A stretch of 64,000 nt of DNA, from the NCBI GenBank assembly GCA_016721115.1, contig JADKIW010000001.1, forward strand, positions 1,503,501 to 1,567,500. Reading direction: 5' to 3'. This stretch comes from Candidatus Defluviilinea proxima (GTDB taxonomy: Bacteria; Chloroflexota; Anaerolineae; Anaerolineales; Villigracilaceae). Both the position numbers and the translations under genes were made by a program. Each line of letters opens with the position of its first letter. The stretch's first letter is position 1. A model generated the notes under the pieces. It saw nothing but the letters and a program-made list of their open reading frames with translations. It did no database searches and had not been told where the DNA came from. Positions 51,110 through 58,821 of this stretch are shown piece by piece.

Positions 51110-51558
51110 TATGACTTCTCTTGGTTCGCGGAGGTTCGCGAAATTCCCTTTATCATTGAAGCGGTTTTTCGCGAATGGTTATAGCGCGTTGCCACATCTG
51201 CTTGAGAAATGATCCCCAGGATTTTGTTGTCACGATTTACAACAGGAATTCGACGTAGTTGATGTTCGGACATTGCATCCAGTGCTTTTTGTAAATCTGC
51301 TCCAGATCGACACGTGACCACGTTTTGTGACATCACTGCATTAACCTTGGTGGTTTTTGCATCGAGCCCATCTGCTAGAACCTTCAACATCAAATCACGA
51401 TCGGTCACAATGCCGATCAGTTTTCGGGTTTGTTCGTTCTCAATAACAGGTATGGACCCGACGTTCTCGCTCTTCATCAACCCGGCTACCTTTACCACCA
51501 TGTCATTTGGCAGACAGCAAACGATTTGCTTTGTCATTATTTTTTTACACTTCTTCAT
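51109..51558 (-). CDS. Tandem CBS-domain protein
   Basis: The 149-residue protein starts at ATG 51558. Two CBS domains are clear: 'VGSIPVIENEQTRKLIGIVTDRDL' and 'LRRIPVVNRDNKILGIISQADV'. Stand-alone CBS pairs bind adenosine nucleotides and act as energy sensors or regulators. It heads the operon with the repeat lipoprotein and the protein at 49501. Confidence 0.85.
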   Translation of the reverse strand: MKKCKKIMTKQIVCCLPNDMVVKVAGLMKSENVGSIPVIENEQTRKLIGIVTDRDLMLKVLADGLDAKTTKVNAVMSQNVVTCRSGADLQKALDAMSEHQLRRIPVVNRDNKILGIISQADVATRYNHSRKTASMIKGISRTSANQEKS

Positions 51559-51642
51559 AGAGTGTTCTCCGCGAAAGCATGGTGGTTTGTTCATGGCCTA
51601 TTGAGAATAGCCAATCATAAACAGTATTAGTTGAAAACTTCA

Positions 51643-51670
51643 TTTCCCCATACGATTACATATGGGGAAA
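51643..51670. promoter_or_regulatory. Perfect inverted repeat upstream of the CBS operon
   Basis: TTTCCCCATA (51643-51652) and TATGGGGAAA (51661-51670) with loop CGATTACA. It stands 85 bp before the CBS start and 50 bp after the small gene at 51720, and could be an intergenic terminator or an operator. Confidence 0.4.
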
Positions 51671-51719
51671 CTGTTAATGTACGGAAGGAATATCCTCTTG
51701 AGTCGAAAGAATTAGGGAT

Positions 51720-51878
51720 TTATACGATCCCTAACAATCGCAAGACAATGAGAATGACAGCAATCACTAGCAACGTGTGGACAACATTGCCTGTGCGCGG
51801 AAAACTGGATGAGATATTTGGGCCGAAGTATCCGAGTAACCACAGTACGAGTAGAATTATGATAATCCAAGTAAGCAT
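51720..51878 (-). CDS. Small lmo0937/DUF5670-like membrane protein
   Basis: The 52-residue protein starts 5 nt after AAAGGAG. It consists of two hydrophobic helices, 'WIIIILLVLWLLGYFG' and 'TLLVIAVILIVLRLLGIV', with a short loop. The second helix matches the conserved pattern of the lmo0937 family of stress-related small membrane proteins. A PE1 copy (51915-51984) lies 37 bp upstream. Confidence 0.72.
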   Translation of the reverse strand: MLTWIIIILLVLWLLGYFGPNISSSFPRTGNVVHTLLVIAVILIVLRLLGIV

Positions 51879-51914
51879 GATATTTCTCCTTTTGAGCTAT
51901 TGCTCTGTATTTAT

Positions 51915-51984
51915 CTTACGATAAACACCAACTAATTACATCCATCAGGCGGGGAGTGTTGTTCTCCGCCAGTTGGGGGATTTT
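51915..51984 (-). repeat. PE1 element copy 2
   Basis: On the minus strand: ATCCCCCAACTGGCGG, AACACTCCCC, GATGGATG, a decayed second arm (AGTTGGTGTT) and TCGTAAGATAA as -10-like box. It lies upstream of the 52-residue membrane protein gene. Confidence 0.6.
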
Positions 51985-51987
51985 CGA

Positions 51988-52392
51988 TTAGAAAATGTCA
52001 AATTGTGATCGAGGAGGGAAACGTTTCTCTACCCTGGTTGAGATTTGGACGTTTGTTAATTGCCCGGTATTTTCCACACTGACAATCCGTTCCGAAAGTC
52101 CTTCTGCATCAAGCCGTTTTTTGAGCTCGTGTTTGGCAACTTCCGGTCCAAAAATTTGAATTTCTCCAGCATCACGAATATGAGCAATGATCTTGTCGTA
52201 ATATTCGTTGATGTGATTCCAGAAACGCCTGTCACGTATTTCTTCCGGCGCTCCATCGCCAGGAACAACTGTGGAGTAAAGGGTGTAATGCTCCATGTCA
52301 GAAGCGATGATCCTTTTCGCTTCACCATCATTGGTAATACTTACAATAACGGCCTTTTTGCGGTCAAGCCATAAACCTACTTTTTTATCCAT
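51988..52392 (-). CDS. Hypothetical protein, eRF1-like fold suspected
   Basis: The 134-residue protein begins 'KKVGLWLDRKKAVIVSI' and has 'AHIRDAGEIQIFGPEVAKHELKKRL', a pattern seen in the C-terminal, L7Ae-like domain of bacterial eRF1-like (baeRF) proteins. The match is by eye and weak. It is a single gene lying between the PE1 copy and the BON protein gene in the stress cluster. Confidence 0.55.
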   Translation of the reverse strand: MDKKVGLWLDRKKAVIVSITNDGEAKRIIASDMEHYTLYSTVVPGDGAPEEIRDRRFWNHINEYYDKIIAHIRDAGEIQIFGPEVAKHELKKRLDAEGLSERIVSVENTGQLTNVQISTRVEKRFPPRSQFDIF

Positions 52393-52482
52393 TATTTCTC
52401 TTTTTCTTGCATATGTTAGGCGGAATTCATTGCCTGAAAAAATAATAAGGGCAACGGCTAAATGGTTGATTCTTCATTGTTA

Positions 52483-53532
52483 TCATGCCAAGCTGTCATT
52501 TGAGAAAAATTGTTCTTTGAAAGATGCGCCGCCCAGTGTCTCTTTGAACATTAATTGATCAGGTCCATATACAATTTGATGATCAGTAACCTGATATTCA
52601 ACAGAAAACAGCACATCATTAGGGCAATAAGGATAAGGGGCCATCCAATTATTCTTCGGTATAAAAAAATAGGAGGGGTCGAATTCCATATATCGGCTTT
52701 TCTCTTTGCTTGTGATATATAAGAATCCCGAGACCTTGGTTAAGTAGCGAACCACATTCATGGGCACAACAATAAGTTGCTCTGAAAGGCGCGCATTTTC
52801 ATCCTTCAAGGATTCAAGCTCTTGTTGTTGACTGCTAAATTTGCCCAGGATGATCATGGCGGTCACGCGCCGGTTATTAGGATTTATGATTACCTGTTTT
52901 ACAACTCCGGAGACCCCGTCGCTAAAATATATGGCTTTTCCTATTTCAGGTTGTAAAAACGGTTGTTCGTGTTCGTCAGATTCAACTCCTAAAACATGCA
53001 CATGATTCATCACGCCGCGCACGTTAGGGTTGGCAGCAGCGCATTTCTCTGCCAATATTTTTATCTTTTGGTCACTTACATTTCCATTCAAAGACACTAC
53101 TCCATGCGAAGTACCTGTAAAGAACTTACATGCATAAGTACGCTCCAACTCTCCCAGGGATTCTGCAACATCGAGAGTGAGTCTGTCATCTAAAACGAGA
53201 TGACTTATTGTCCCCAACATACCAGGGACAGTTCGAATGGCGTTCATGATCCGAAGCTGACTGGTTTTACCCACGATGTGCCCGTACAAATAGACGATTC
53301 CATTCTTTACATGGACGTCGATCTCGTAATATTCTATGGCTCGCAGAACATTATCCATCCAAAGGGCTTGATAAACGGCTTCCTTGATTGTTGAATCATT
53401 TTGTTGGCTTTTGCCAAAACCCTTTATTTCCCCTCTTTCTTCACACCTGGAAAACTCGTCTTTATTTGTTTCGTGTAATTCTGTGTGAGACACTTTTCTC
53501 CTCGCATTCAACGGCTTGTGTGTCTTCAACAC
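52483..53532 (-). CDS. BON-domain and PRC-barrel protein
   Basis: The 349-residue protein has two BON-like domains: 'EIDVHVKNGIVYLYGHIVGK' near residue 70 and 'SHGVVSLNGNVSDQKIKILAE' near residue 140. A PRC-barrel-like segment follows ('PEIGKAIYFSDGVSGVVKQVIINPNNRRVTAM' region, about residue 190-230). No signal peptide is seen. BON proteins bind phospholipids and are osmotic-stress associated. It belongs to the stress cluster. Confidence 0.75.
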   Translation of the reverse strand: MLKTHKPLNARRKVSHTELHETNKDEFSRCEERGEIKGFGKSQQNDSTIKEAVYQALWMDNVLRAIEYYEIDVHVKNGIVYLYGHIVGKTSQLRIMNAIRTVPGMLGTISHLVLDDRLTLDVAESLGELERTYACKFFTGTSHGVVSLNGNVSDQKIKILAEKCAAANPNVRGVMNHVHVLGVESDEHEQPFLQPEIGKAIYFSDGVSGVVKQVIINPNNRRVTAMIILGKFSSQQQELESLKDENARLSEQLIVVPMNVVRYLTKVSGFLYITSKEKSRYMEFDPSYFFIPKNNWMAPYPYCPNDVLFSVEYQVTDHQIVYGPDQLMFKETLGGASFKEQFFSNDSLA

Positions 53533-53601
53533 TCTGGCGCCGTTATTGCAGTATCAGAAGGTTATGCACGATCAACATCTATATGATCAAGCCTTGTAAA
53601 A

Positions 53602-53628
53602 GTCACCCGGTTGAAATTCCCGGGTGAC
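53602..53628 (-). terminator. Terminator after the 48-residue membrane protein gene
   Basis: GTCACCCGG (53602-53610) and CCGGGTGAC (53620-53628) pair perfectly; on the minus strand the stem is followed by TTTTAC. Confidence 0.7.
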
Positions 53629-53635
53629 GATCGGT

Positions 53636-53782
53636 TTAGCGGCCTAGCAAAATAAAGACGCCGGCTGCTATGGCAAGAAGCGCCAGGATAACTCCCAAAC
53701 CGCCCATCGAGATAAATGCGGATAGGCCCGTGAGAATAAGCCATATACCCAGCAATAAAAATCCTATGTTTCTGGTGATCAT
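53636..53782 (-). CDS. Small membrane protein, DUF3096-like
   Basis: The 48-residue protein begins after GAGAAGGAG and consists almost wholly of two hydrophobic helices, 'GFLLLGIWLILTGLSAF' and 'GVILALLAIAAGVFILLG'. Similar tiny proteins occur in bacterial envelope-stress regulons. It lies 14 bp after the YtxH gene in the same direction and is closed by the terminator at 53602. Confidence 0.65.
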   Translation of the reverse strand: MITRNIGFLLLGIWLILTGLSAFISMGGLGVILALLAIAAGVFILLGR

Positions 53783-53796
53783 GTAAATCTCCTTCT

Positions 53797-54150
53797 CTAA
53801 CTAGTCTGGATTGCCTTTTTTCCAGCTTTTGCGGCTTCAGCAACATGGTCCAATTGCTCAATCACCAAGGCTTCACCCTGCTGTAATAACTCTTTGGCCT
53901 TTTCACGTCCACTCATGGTGATTTTGTTGGTATTGGAACGTATCTGTGACAGGGTATCTTCCACTATCCCAGTAGTTCGATCGCGCAATTCGATGCCTTT
54001 TTCCATGAGTTGCGCTCTGGTATCTTCTCCAGACTGTGGTGCTAGCAACAACATTGTCACGGCGCCGGCCAAACCACCCACAAGCATGCCAACTAAAATA
54101 TCCAATACATTATTATTGCGCATTTTTGATTCTCGTTTCTCGTTAATCAT
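53797..54150 (-). CDS. YtxH-family general stress protein
   Basis: The 117-residue protein begins 5 nt after AAAGGAG. It has one N-terminal helix containing 'GGLAGAVTMLLLAPQSGEDTR', the YtxH hallmark, then an amphipathic coiled coil. Such proteins belong to the general stress regulon of Bacillus. Confidence 0.82.
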   Translation of the reverse strand: MINEKRESKMRNNNVLDILVGMLVGGLAGAVTMLLLAPQSGEDTRAQLMEKGIELRDRTTGIVEDTLSQIRSNTNKITMSGREKAKELLQQGEALVIEQLDHVAEAAKAGKKAIQTS

Positions 54151-54371
54151 TTTGATTTCTCCTTTAATTGAATTCGTTTACAACAACAATATTCGCTAGG
54201 TCACTATTAGCATCCCGGGTAATCAAGGGAAACACCTACATTCCTTTGTTCTTCTTCTGTCAATCGAAAAAATCCAATTGATTTTTTAAGAAGAGATGCT
54301 AAAAAAGCGAAGATGCGCTGTGTACCCGATATTTGTGCATGAAGGTATTTGCCCATTCTTGCTTCCAACGC

Positions 54372-54785
54372 TTATCGAATACTATGGTTCTCGCTCGTGG
54401 TAGTTTCGGTAACAGCTACTGCTGTTCCTCGTGGACGGTAGAAGATCAGCCAGATCGTTCTTTCAACAACCCATGCGATCAAAGCATAGACCAGCATTGC
54501 GAATATGGAAGAGATTTCCAAGACCATGCCTCCATATGTTGGTGAACCAAGCAACCCAACAAAAGGGAAAAGAAATAGGGATGTGATTCCATAAATTAAT
54601 GCGACTATGGGGCTACCTGGATTGGCTCCGATCAGCATCAGCCCGATGCGAAGACCAATCAAAACCTCGAGAATCCCAAATAGTAACCATACCAATTGGG
54701 TGGCCTTAAAAGTGAAAATGCGTTGTTCGCTTCCTGATTCACTTTGGGATGTTCTAACTTCGGATACTCTATTGTCGTTAGACAT
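54372..54785 (-). CDS. YggT-like membrane protein
   Basis: The 137-residue protein has a polar N-terminus, then two or three hydrophobic helices ('QLVWLLFGILEVLIGLRIGL', 'ISSIFAMLVYALIAWVVERT') with 'FPFVGLL' between them, as in YggT-type proteins. An AT-rich hairpin (54269-54291) downstream may end the transcript. Confidence 0.62.
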   Translation of the reverse strand: MSNDNRVSEVRTSQSESGSEQRIFTFKATQLVWLLFGILEVLIGLRIGLMLIGANPGSPIVALIYGITSLFLFPFVGLLGSPTYGGMVLEISSIFAMLVYALIAWVVERTIWLIFYRPRGTAVAVTETTTSENHSIR

Positions 54786-54800
54786 TTGGATCTTCTTTCT

Positions 54801-54829
54801 GAGCAGGCATATAACATATATGCCTGCTC
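54801..54829. terminator. Perfect hairpin between GlsB and YggT-like genes
   Basis: Twelve-base perfect arms GAGCAGGCATAT and ATATGCCTGCTC with a 5-nt loop; no T-run on the minus strand, so it may be an RNA processing or attenuation site. Confidence 0.5.
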
Positions 54830-54871
54830 TTATAACTGAAAGCTAAAGCTGAACAATCATCATTGTCAAAA

Positions 54872-55126
54872 TTAGCGGCGGACTAACCTGACGATCCATA
54901 GCAGGACGACAGCGCCCAACAATGTTACGAGCATGGTTGGGATGGTGATTGCATCATTGATCGTCCCTACGCCAAGTAATGGGCTTATGAAATAACCGGC
55001 CAGAAATGCGCCGATGACACCTACAACGATGTCGAGTAACAAGCCTTGTTGTGAGTTCGTGCGCATGATCCTACTGGCAATATAGCCAACAATGGCTCCA
55101 GCGATGAGGTATATGATCAGGTTCAT
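54872..55126 (-). CDS. GlsB/YeaQ/YmgE-family stress membrane protein 1
   Basis: The 84-residue protein has the typical three-helix, glycine-rich layout: 'MNLIIYLIAGAIVGYIASRIM', 'LLLDIVVGVIGAFLAGYFI' and a final helix, the transglycosylase-associated-protein signature. AAAAGGAG precedes it. It is very similar to the first 85 residues of the protein at 57483. Confidence 0.88.
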   Translation of the reverse strand: MNLIIYLIAGAIVGYIASRIMRTNSQQGLLLDIVVGVIGAFLAGYFISPLLGVGTINDAITIPTMLVTLLGAVVLLWIVRLVRR

Positions 55127-55178
55127 TTTCTATTCTCCTTTTGAATATTTCAGGTTTACAAATGGTCGTGTTTGACCG

Positions 55179-55203
55179 CCCCTTCTTTCAAACAAAGAAG
55201 GGG
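55179..55203. terminator. Perfect hairpin between CsbD and GlsB genes
   Basis: CCCCTTCTTT (55179-55188) pairs with AAAGAAGGGG with a 5-nt loop, in the gap between the CsbD stop and the GlsB start. Without T-run on the minus strand it would only weaken transcription. Confidence 0.5.
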
Positions 55204-55220
55204 GAATATACTTTGACAAA

Positions 55221-55460
55221 CTATGGAGATGGGGTAGTAGCCGTGCTGTTTTTAAGTTTGGCTTCATACTCTGTCATTCGTTTGTTTATTTCATCGGCCG
55301 CTTGTTCACGGGTATAGCCATACTTTTCCTGGATTATGCCGGTCAGCACTTCCAATTTTCCTGCCGCGCGGTCCAGATCGTCGTCGGTGAGTTTGCCCCA
55401 CCATGCTTTTGCCTCACCACGAATTTGTTTCCACTTACCTTCGAATATATCCTTGTTCAT
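55221..55460 (-). CDS. CsbD-like stress protein 1
   Basis: The 79-residue protein opens 'MNKDIFEGKWKQIRGEAKAWWGKLTDDDLDRAAGK' in part, with the CsbD pattern of W-K-Q-(I/L)-(R/K)-G and L-TDDDL, then 'YGYTREQAADEINKRM'. CsbD is a small helical general-stress protein of unknown mechanism. Its start overlaps the stop of the next CsbD gene. Confidence 0.88.
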   Translation of the reverse strand: MNKDIFEGKWKQIRGEAKAWWGKLTDDDLDRAAGKLEVLTGIIQEKYGYTREQAADEINKRMTEYEAKLKNSTATTPSP

Positions 55461-55804
55461 ATTTGATCCTCCTTGGATCTTCTGTAAAAGCTTTCCAACT
55501 TTATGTTGGCGTTAATTGGTATCAGCCTAAAAAACTTGGGCTGGGATAACTTTGATCTATCTATAAAAGACATAACCGTTCGGCTGCGTTGTGCTGTTTC
55601 GTATTCTGCCACTCGCTTGTCGATCTCATCCTTGACTACCTGGCGGTCTAACTCATATCGCAGTTGGAGTCGGGTGACATACTCAAAATATTTGATTTTG
55701 GCATTATCAACCTTGACTAGATCGTCCTCCGTTAAGAGATCCCACCATGTTTTGGACTGATCCCGAATGAACTTCCACTTACCTTCAAAATCATTCTTGT
55801 TCAT
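55457..55804 (-). CDS. CsbD-like stress protein 2
   Basis: The 115-residue paralogue begins 'MNKNDFEGKWKFIRDQSKTW' and follows the CsbD layout, but ends with about 35 extra residues ('SKLSQPKFFRLIPINANIKL'). It overlaps the start of CsbD 1 by 4 bp, so both are translated together. The ribosome site is not obvious. Confidence 0.82.
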   Translation of the reverse strand: MNKNDFEGKWKFIRDQSKTWWDLLTEDDLVKVDNAKIKYFEYVTRLQLRYELDRQVVKDEIDKRVAEYETAQRSRTVMSFIDRSKLSQPKFFRLIPINANIKLESFYRRSKEDQI

Positions 55805-55871
55805 AAGCAGGTTCTCCGTTCAATGTTTGGGCGAATTGCGGATACAGCAAGATCGTTCCTTTTCGTAATCA

Positions 55872-56240
55872 TCACGGACGGATGCTCGCGGCTACATCGC
55901 GCAAGCGTTCCGCCACACGTTCGGGCAACTCGCTTTTGCTGATAAAGGCATCGGCGCCGGCAGAAAGCGCAGCTTGTTGGAGGGCGCTCAGACGGCTAAT
56001 GAGAACAATAACCAGTGCAGTCGGACATGCTGTACGGATTTGATCCAACGCCATACCGGGTGGGTTGGGAAGTAAGTCCCAATCGATCACCAACATATCG
56101 ATACGGTTGATAGGGACCTGAACCAACGTAGTAGCCCAATCGGTGGCCTCGCCAGCAATCTCCATCTTTAGATCAAGAATCAATAAGCGAAGCGCGGCGC
56201 GTTCATCTGTTTTGGCATCTGATACATATACTCTGGTCAT
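55872..56240 (-). CDS. Stand-alone receiver-domain protein
   Basis: The 122-residue receiver starts at ATG 56240; a longer frame would run through the PE1 element. It has the phospho-acceptor aspartate in 'IDMLVIDWDLLPNPPG', the Ser in 'VIVLISRLSAL' and the Lys in 'AFISKSELPERV'. No output domain. A PE1 element lies only 5 bp before the start, so its transcription start must lie very close. Confidence 0.82.
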   Translation of the reverse strand: MTRVYVSDAKTDERAALRLLILDLKMEIAGEATDWATTLVQVPINRIDMLVIDWDLLPNPPGMALDQIRTACPTALVIVLISRLSALQQAALSAGADAFISKSELPERVAERLRDVAASIRP

Positions 56241-56245
56241 GTATC

Positions 56246-56322
56246 CATAGTACAGCAAACACTCCCCAACTACATCCAGCCGTTGGGGAGTGTTTTTCTC
56301 CACCACTTGGGGGAGAGAAATT
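56246..56322 (-). repeat. PE1 element copy 3, best-formed palindrome
   Basis: On the minus strand: TCTCCCCCAAGTGGTGG, then perfect 14-base arms AAACACTCCCCAAC and GTTGGGGAGTGTTT, followed by GCTGTACTATGG. It lies immediately upstream of the receiver gene. Confidence 0.7.
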
Positions 56323-56389
56323 AAGTTCTTTATGTTCTGTCTAAGGATTTTGAAGCGTTTTTGTGAAATACACCTGACAATAGTTGAGT

Positions 56390-57340
56390 TTAAATTTCCG
56401 CCACTACGCGATTACGGCCTTCATTTTTGGCACGATAAAGCACAAGATCAACAGCCTTTAATAATGCTGTACTTGTAGTGCCATTATTTGGGAAGTTCAC
56501 CACTCCAAGAGAAAGAGTGATCCTCCCAAGAGTTTGCTCTTCGAATTGGACATTGAGATGCTGGGCATGCCCGCGTAATAGTTCGGCACGCTCCATGGTA
56601 GTTTCCTGAGACGCGTCCGGCAGAATGATTATGAATTCATCGCCTCCATAACGGGAGGGTATATCATCTCCGCGAACATGTTTAATTAACAAGTTACTCA
56701 ATTCGCGCAATATTGCATCACCCGCAGCATGACCGTAGGAATCATTGAATCGCTTGAAATCGTCCACATCCAACATGATGATGCCCAGTGAAAGCCCTTT
56801 GCGTGCAGCTCGAAGTAACTCGCGCTCCAGGGTCTCTTCCATGTAACGTCGATTGAATACTCCAGTCAGATGATCCCGCACAGACTGTTCACGCAACATC
56901 GCTTCACTCTTGACCAAGGCTTCCTCAGCCTGTTTGCGCTTTGTGATATCACGGACGTTACATTGGATTACTTTTTCACTGCCCACCAGGTACACATTGC
57001 TGACGAATTCAACCTGGACGAGATGACCGTCCTTCGCTCTAAGGGGCAGATCTTCATAGCGAATGTATTCATTCTTCTGTAGGGCTTCGAAAGCTTCTCG
57101 GCTGGCTTCGATATCCTTGAATGCTCCTACTTCCCAGAGTTTCTTTTCTACAAACTCTTCGCGCGTGTATCCTAACATGTTGATCAGAAAAGGATTGACA
57201 TCCGTGATCGTTCCCGTCTGCACATCCAGTAATAATATTCCGTCTTGTGCCGCTTCGAATAAACGTCGGTAGCGAAGTTCCGATGTTTTTATTTTTTGTA
57301 CATCAACCAAATCTGTAGTTTGGGTAATACTATTCTTCAT
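56390..57340 (-). CDS. PAS-GGDEF diguanylate cyclase
   Basis: The 316-residue protein has a PAS domain ('RRLFEAAQDGILLLDVQTGT', 'TREEFVEKKLWEVGAFKD', with the PAC segment 'QCNVRDITKRKQAEEAL') and a C-terminal GGDEF domain with an intact RYGGDEFIIIL active site and 'RDHLTGVFNRRYMEETL' at its start. It would make cyclic di-GMP in response to a PAS signal. GTG 57367 is an alternative start. A decayed PE1 copy lies upstream. Confidence 0.9.
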   Translation of the reverse strand: MKNSITQTTDLVDVQKIKTSELRYRRLFEAAQDGILLLDVQTGTITDVNPFLINMLGYTREEFVEKKLWEVGAFKDIEASREAFEALQKNEYIRYEDLPLRAKDGHLVQVEFVSNVYLVGSEKVIQCNVRDITKRKQAEEALVKSEAMLREQSVRDHLTGVFNRRYMEETLERELLRAARKGLSLGIIMLDVDDFKRFNDSYGHAAGDAILRELSNLLIKHVRGDDIPSRYGGDEFIIILPDASQETTMERAELLRGHAQHLNVQFEEQTLGRITLSLGVVNFPNNGTTSTALLKAVDLVLYRAKNEGRNRVVAEI

Positions 57341-57408
57341 AGGGTATAGGATATCTTTCTTAGCCACAGCTCGACAATTCAGTACACAAATAGCCGTGAT
57401 CTTTTATT

Positions 57409-57469
57409 GACTCATCGGGCACATTCTATAACCAGGGAGTATGCCTCTCCACCACTTGGGAGATGCATT
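57409..57469 (-). repeat. PE1 element copy 4, decayed
   Basis: On the minus strand it keeps TCTCCCAAGTGGTGGAGA and ACTCCCTGGTTATAGA and ends CCCGATGAGTC, but lacks the second palindrome arm. It lies 69 bp upstream of the diguanylate cyclase. Confidence 0.5.
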
Positions 57470-57482
57470 TAAGGGAAAAGAG

Positions 57483-57863
57483 TTATTGCAGGAATGGAAA
57501 TGCTCTGACTGTGGAGCAAAACGCGGTGGAAGATTCCAGTGACCAGCAGTTGACATATATGAGTATGACAAGAGCGATGATGACAATCACCAGGAACCCG
57601 CCTATATTGCGAAACAACTTGGAGATTGCCAATAGGATGACGGCACCGCCCAGTGACACTAGCAGGGCGGGGAGACTAAAGTCGCCTTCGTTGATCGTAC
57701 CAACATTGAATAGTGGACTCAAAAAGTAGCCGCCCAGAAATGCACCGACGATGCCCACGATAATATCGGCGATAAGGCCCTGCCGACCATTGGTCTTCAT
57801 GATGATGCTGGCCACCCAACCGATCAATGCGCCAACAACGATCCATATAAGAAAGTTGATCAT
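57483..57863 (-). CDS. GlsB/YeaQ/YmgE-family stress membrane protein 2, extended C-terminus
   Basis: The first 85 residues match the GlsB family ('IWIVVGALIGWVASIIM', 'IVGIVGAFLGGYFLSP'). About 40 more residues add a fourth helix ('FLVIVIIALVILIYV') and a cysteine-containing tail, unusual for this family and perhaps a late frame extension. It starts behind TAGGAGAATAAA; a PE1 copy lies 54 bp upstream. Confidence 0.8.
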   Translation of the reverse strand: MINFLIWIVVGALIGWVASIIMKTNGRQGLIADIIVGIVGAFLGGYFLSPLFNVGTINEGDFSLPALLVSLGGAVILLAISKLFRNIGGFLVIVIIALVILIYVNCWSLESSTAFCSTVRAFPFLQ

Positions 57864-57916
57864 TTTATTCTCCTAAGTAACTTAATAGATACACGAGATT
57901 GCGCGGACCATGAACT

Positions 57917-57990
57917 CATCATATAACAAACGCCCCACAGCTATATCCATCAACCGGGGAGTGTTTGTATCCACTACTTGGGGGAGATGG
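57917..57990 (-). repeat. PE1 element copy 5
   Basis: On the minus strand: ATCTCCCCCAAGTAGTGG, AAACACTCCCCGG, GATGGATATAGC, GGGGCGTTTG and TTATATGATGAGT. The TATGAT box is well formed here. It precedes the extended GlsB gene. Confidence 0.65.
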
Positions 57991-58040
57991 AAAAGGCTAG
58001 CTCAGTAAACTTAATTAGATGCTTTTAATATTTTCAATCA

Positions 58041-58577
58041 TTAACAACCATAAGTGATCGTGCTAGTGCTAAGTTGCCAGGCTGTGTTATAGGCTTCAAC
58101 GGAATATTGCAGAACTTTCCCCGCAGCGACATAAGCAACATCAACATAAGATGTGGAGTTAGGCGTCAGCCATGCGATAACCTTCCCGTCTCGATAGACT
58201 TTATACCCTTCTTCGCCATTGGAACGATCGGTCCATGTAAGGTTCATTGTCATGGTCCCGCCGCCCGTAGCAAGCTCGCACGTATAATTATAGAGCGACC
58301 AAACAGGAGTGTTGGGTGGGATCGGCGTTGATATTGGTAAGGCGGTCTCCGATGGCGCAGGAGATATTGACGTGGTGGTTGCCGCTTTCGCTTGAGTGGC
58401 ATCGACACGCAAGATCACCGTAGCAACCAGATTTGATGGGTTACGGTTGGTGACCTGAGTAGACGAACTGGTCTCGCTCGGAAAGTTGCAGGCGTAAAGA
58501 ACAATTCCAAGTGAAATGAATAGCAAGGGGAGTTTGATTTTTTTCAACGTTGCCTCTGTAAGTGCAGTAATCACCAT
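58041..58577 (-). CDS. Lipoprotein with fibronectin-type-III-like domain
   Basis: The 178-residue protein starts at ATG 58577 by choice of signal peptide; the longer frame begins at 58631. The lipobox is LYAC near residue 30. A Ser/Thr-rich linker leads to a domain with 'NLTWTDRSNGEEGYKVYRDGK' and 'YSVEAYNTA', the beta-sandwich pattern of fibronectin type III. Probably cell-surface. PE1 copy 6 lies 165 bp upstream. Confidence 0.68.
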   Translation of the reverse strand: MVITALTEATLKKIKLPLLFISLGIVLYACNFPSETSSSTQVTNRNPSNLVATVILRVDATQAKAATTTSISPAPSETALPISTPIPPNTPVWSLYNYTCELATGGGTMTMNLTWTDRSNGEEGYKVYRDGKVIAWLTPNSTSYVDVAYVAAGKVLQYSVEAYNTAWQLSTSTITYGC

Positions 58578-58741
58578 GCGCCGGGGTAAAAGAAAAGGAA
58601 GACTATAATCGCGATCAAAGTGATCAGCCATGTGGGGATTTTTTCAATAAAAAAACATATCGTGCTCTATTTCTTGTTTCGATATCTGGGATTTATGTCG
58701 TTGTAACTATTATTACAAATCCAAATGATCCCATCTGTACT

Positions 58742-58815
58742 CAAATCGTATAACGAACACTCCCCAGTCGCATCCATCGGCTGGGGAGTGTTCATATCCG
58801 TCATTTGGGGGAGAC
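58742..58815 (-). repeat. PE1 element copy 6
   Basis: On the minus strand: TCTCCCCCAAATGACGG, perfect arms GAACACTCCCCAG and CTGGGGAGTGTTC around GATGGATGCGA, then GTTATACGATTTGAG. It starts 7 bp after the regulator stop and leads to the lipoprotein gene. Confidence 0.7.
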
Positions 58816-58821
58816 CAATTT

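Noticed and set aside
56246..56322. PE1 copy as a plus-strand rho-independent terminator
   Set aside because: The stem plus TTTTT would fit in plus orientation, but no plus-strand gene lies upstream; all PE1 copies are placed relative to minus-strand starts.
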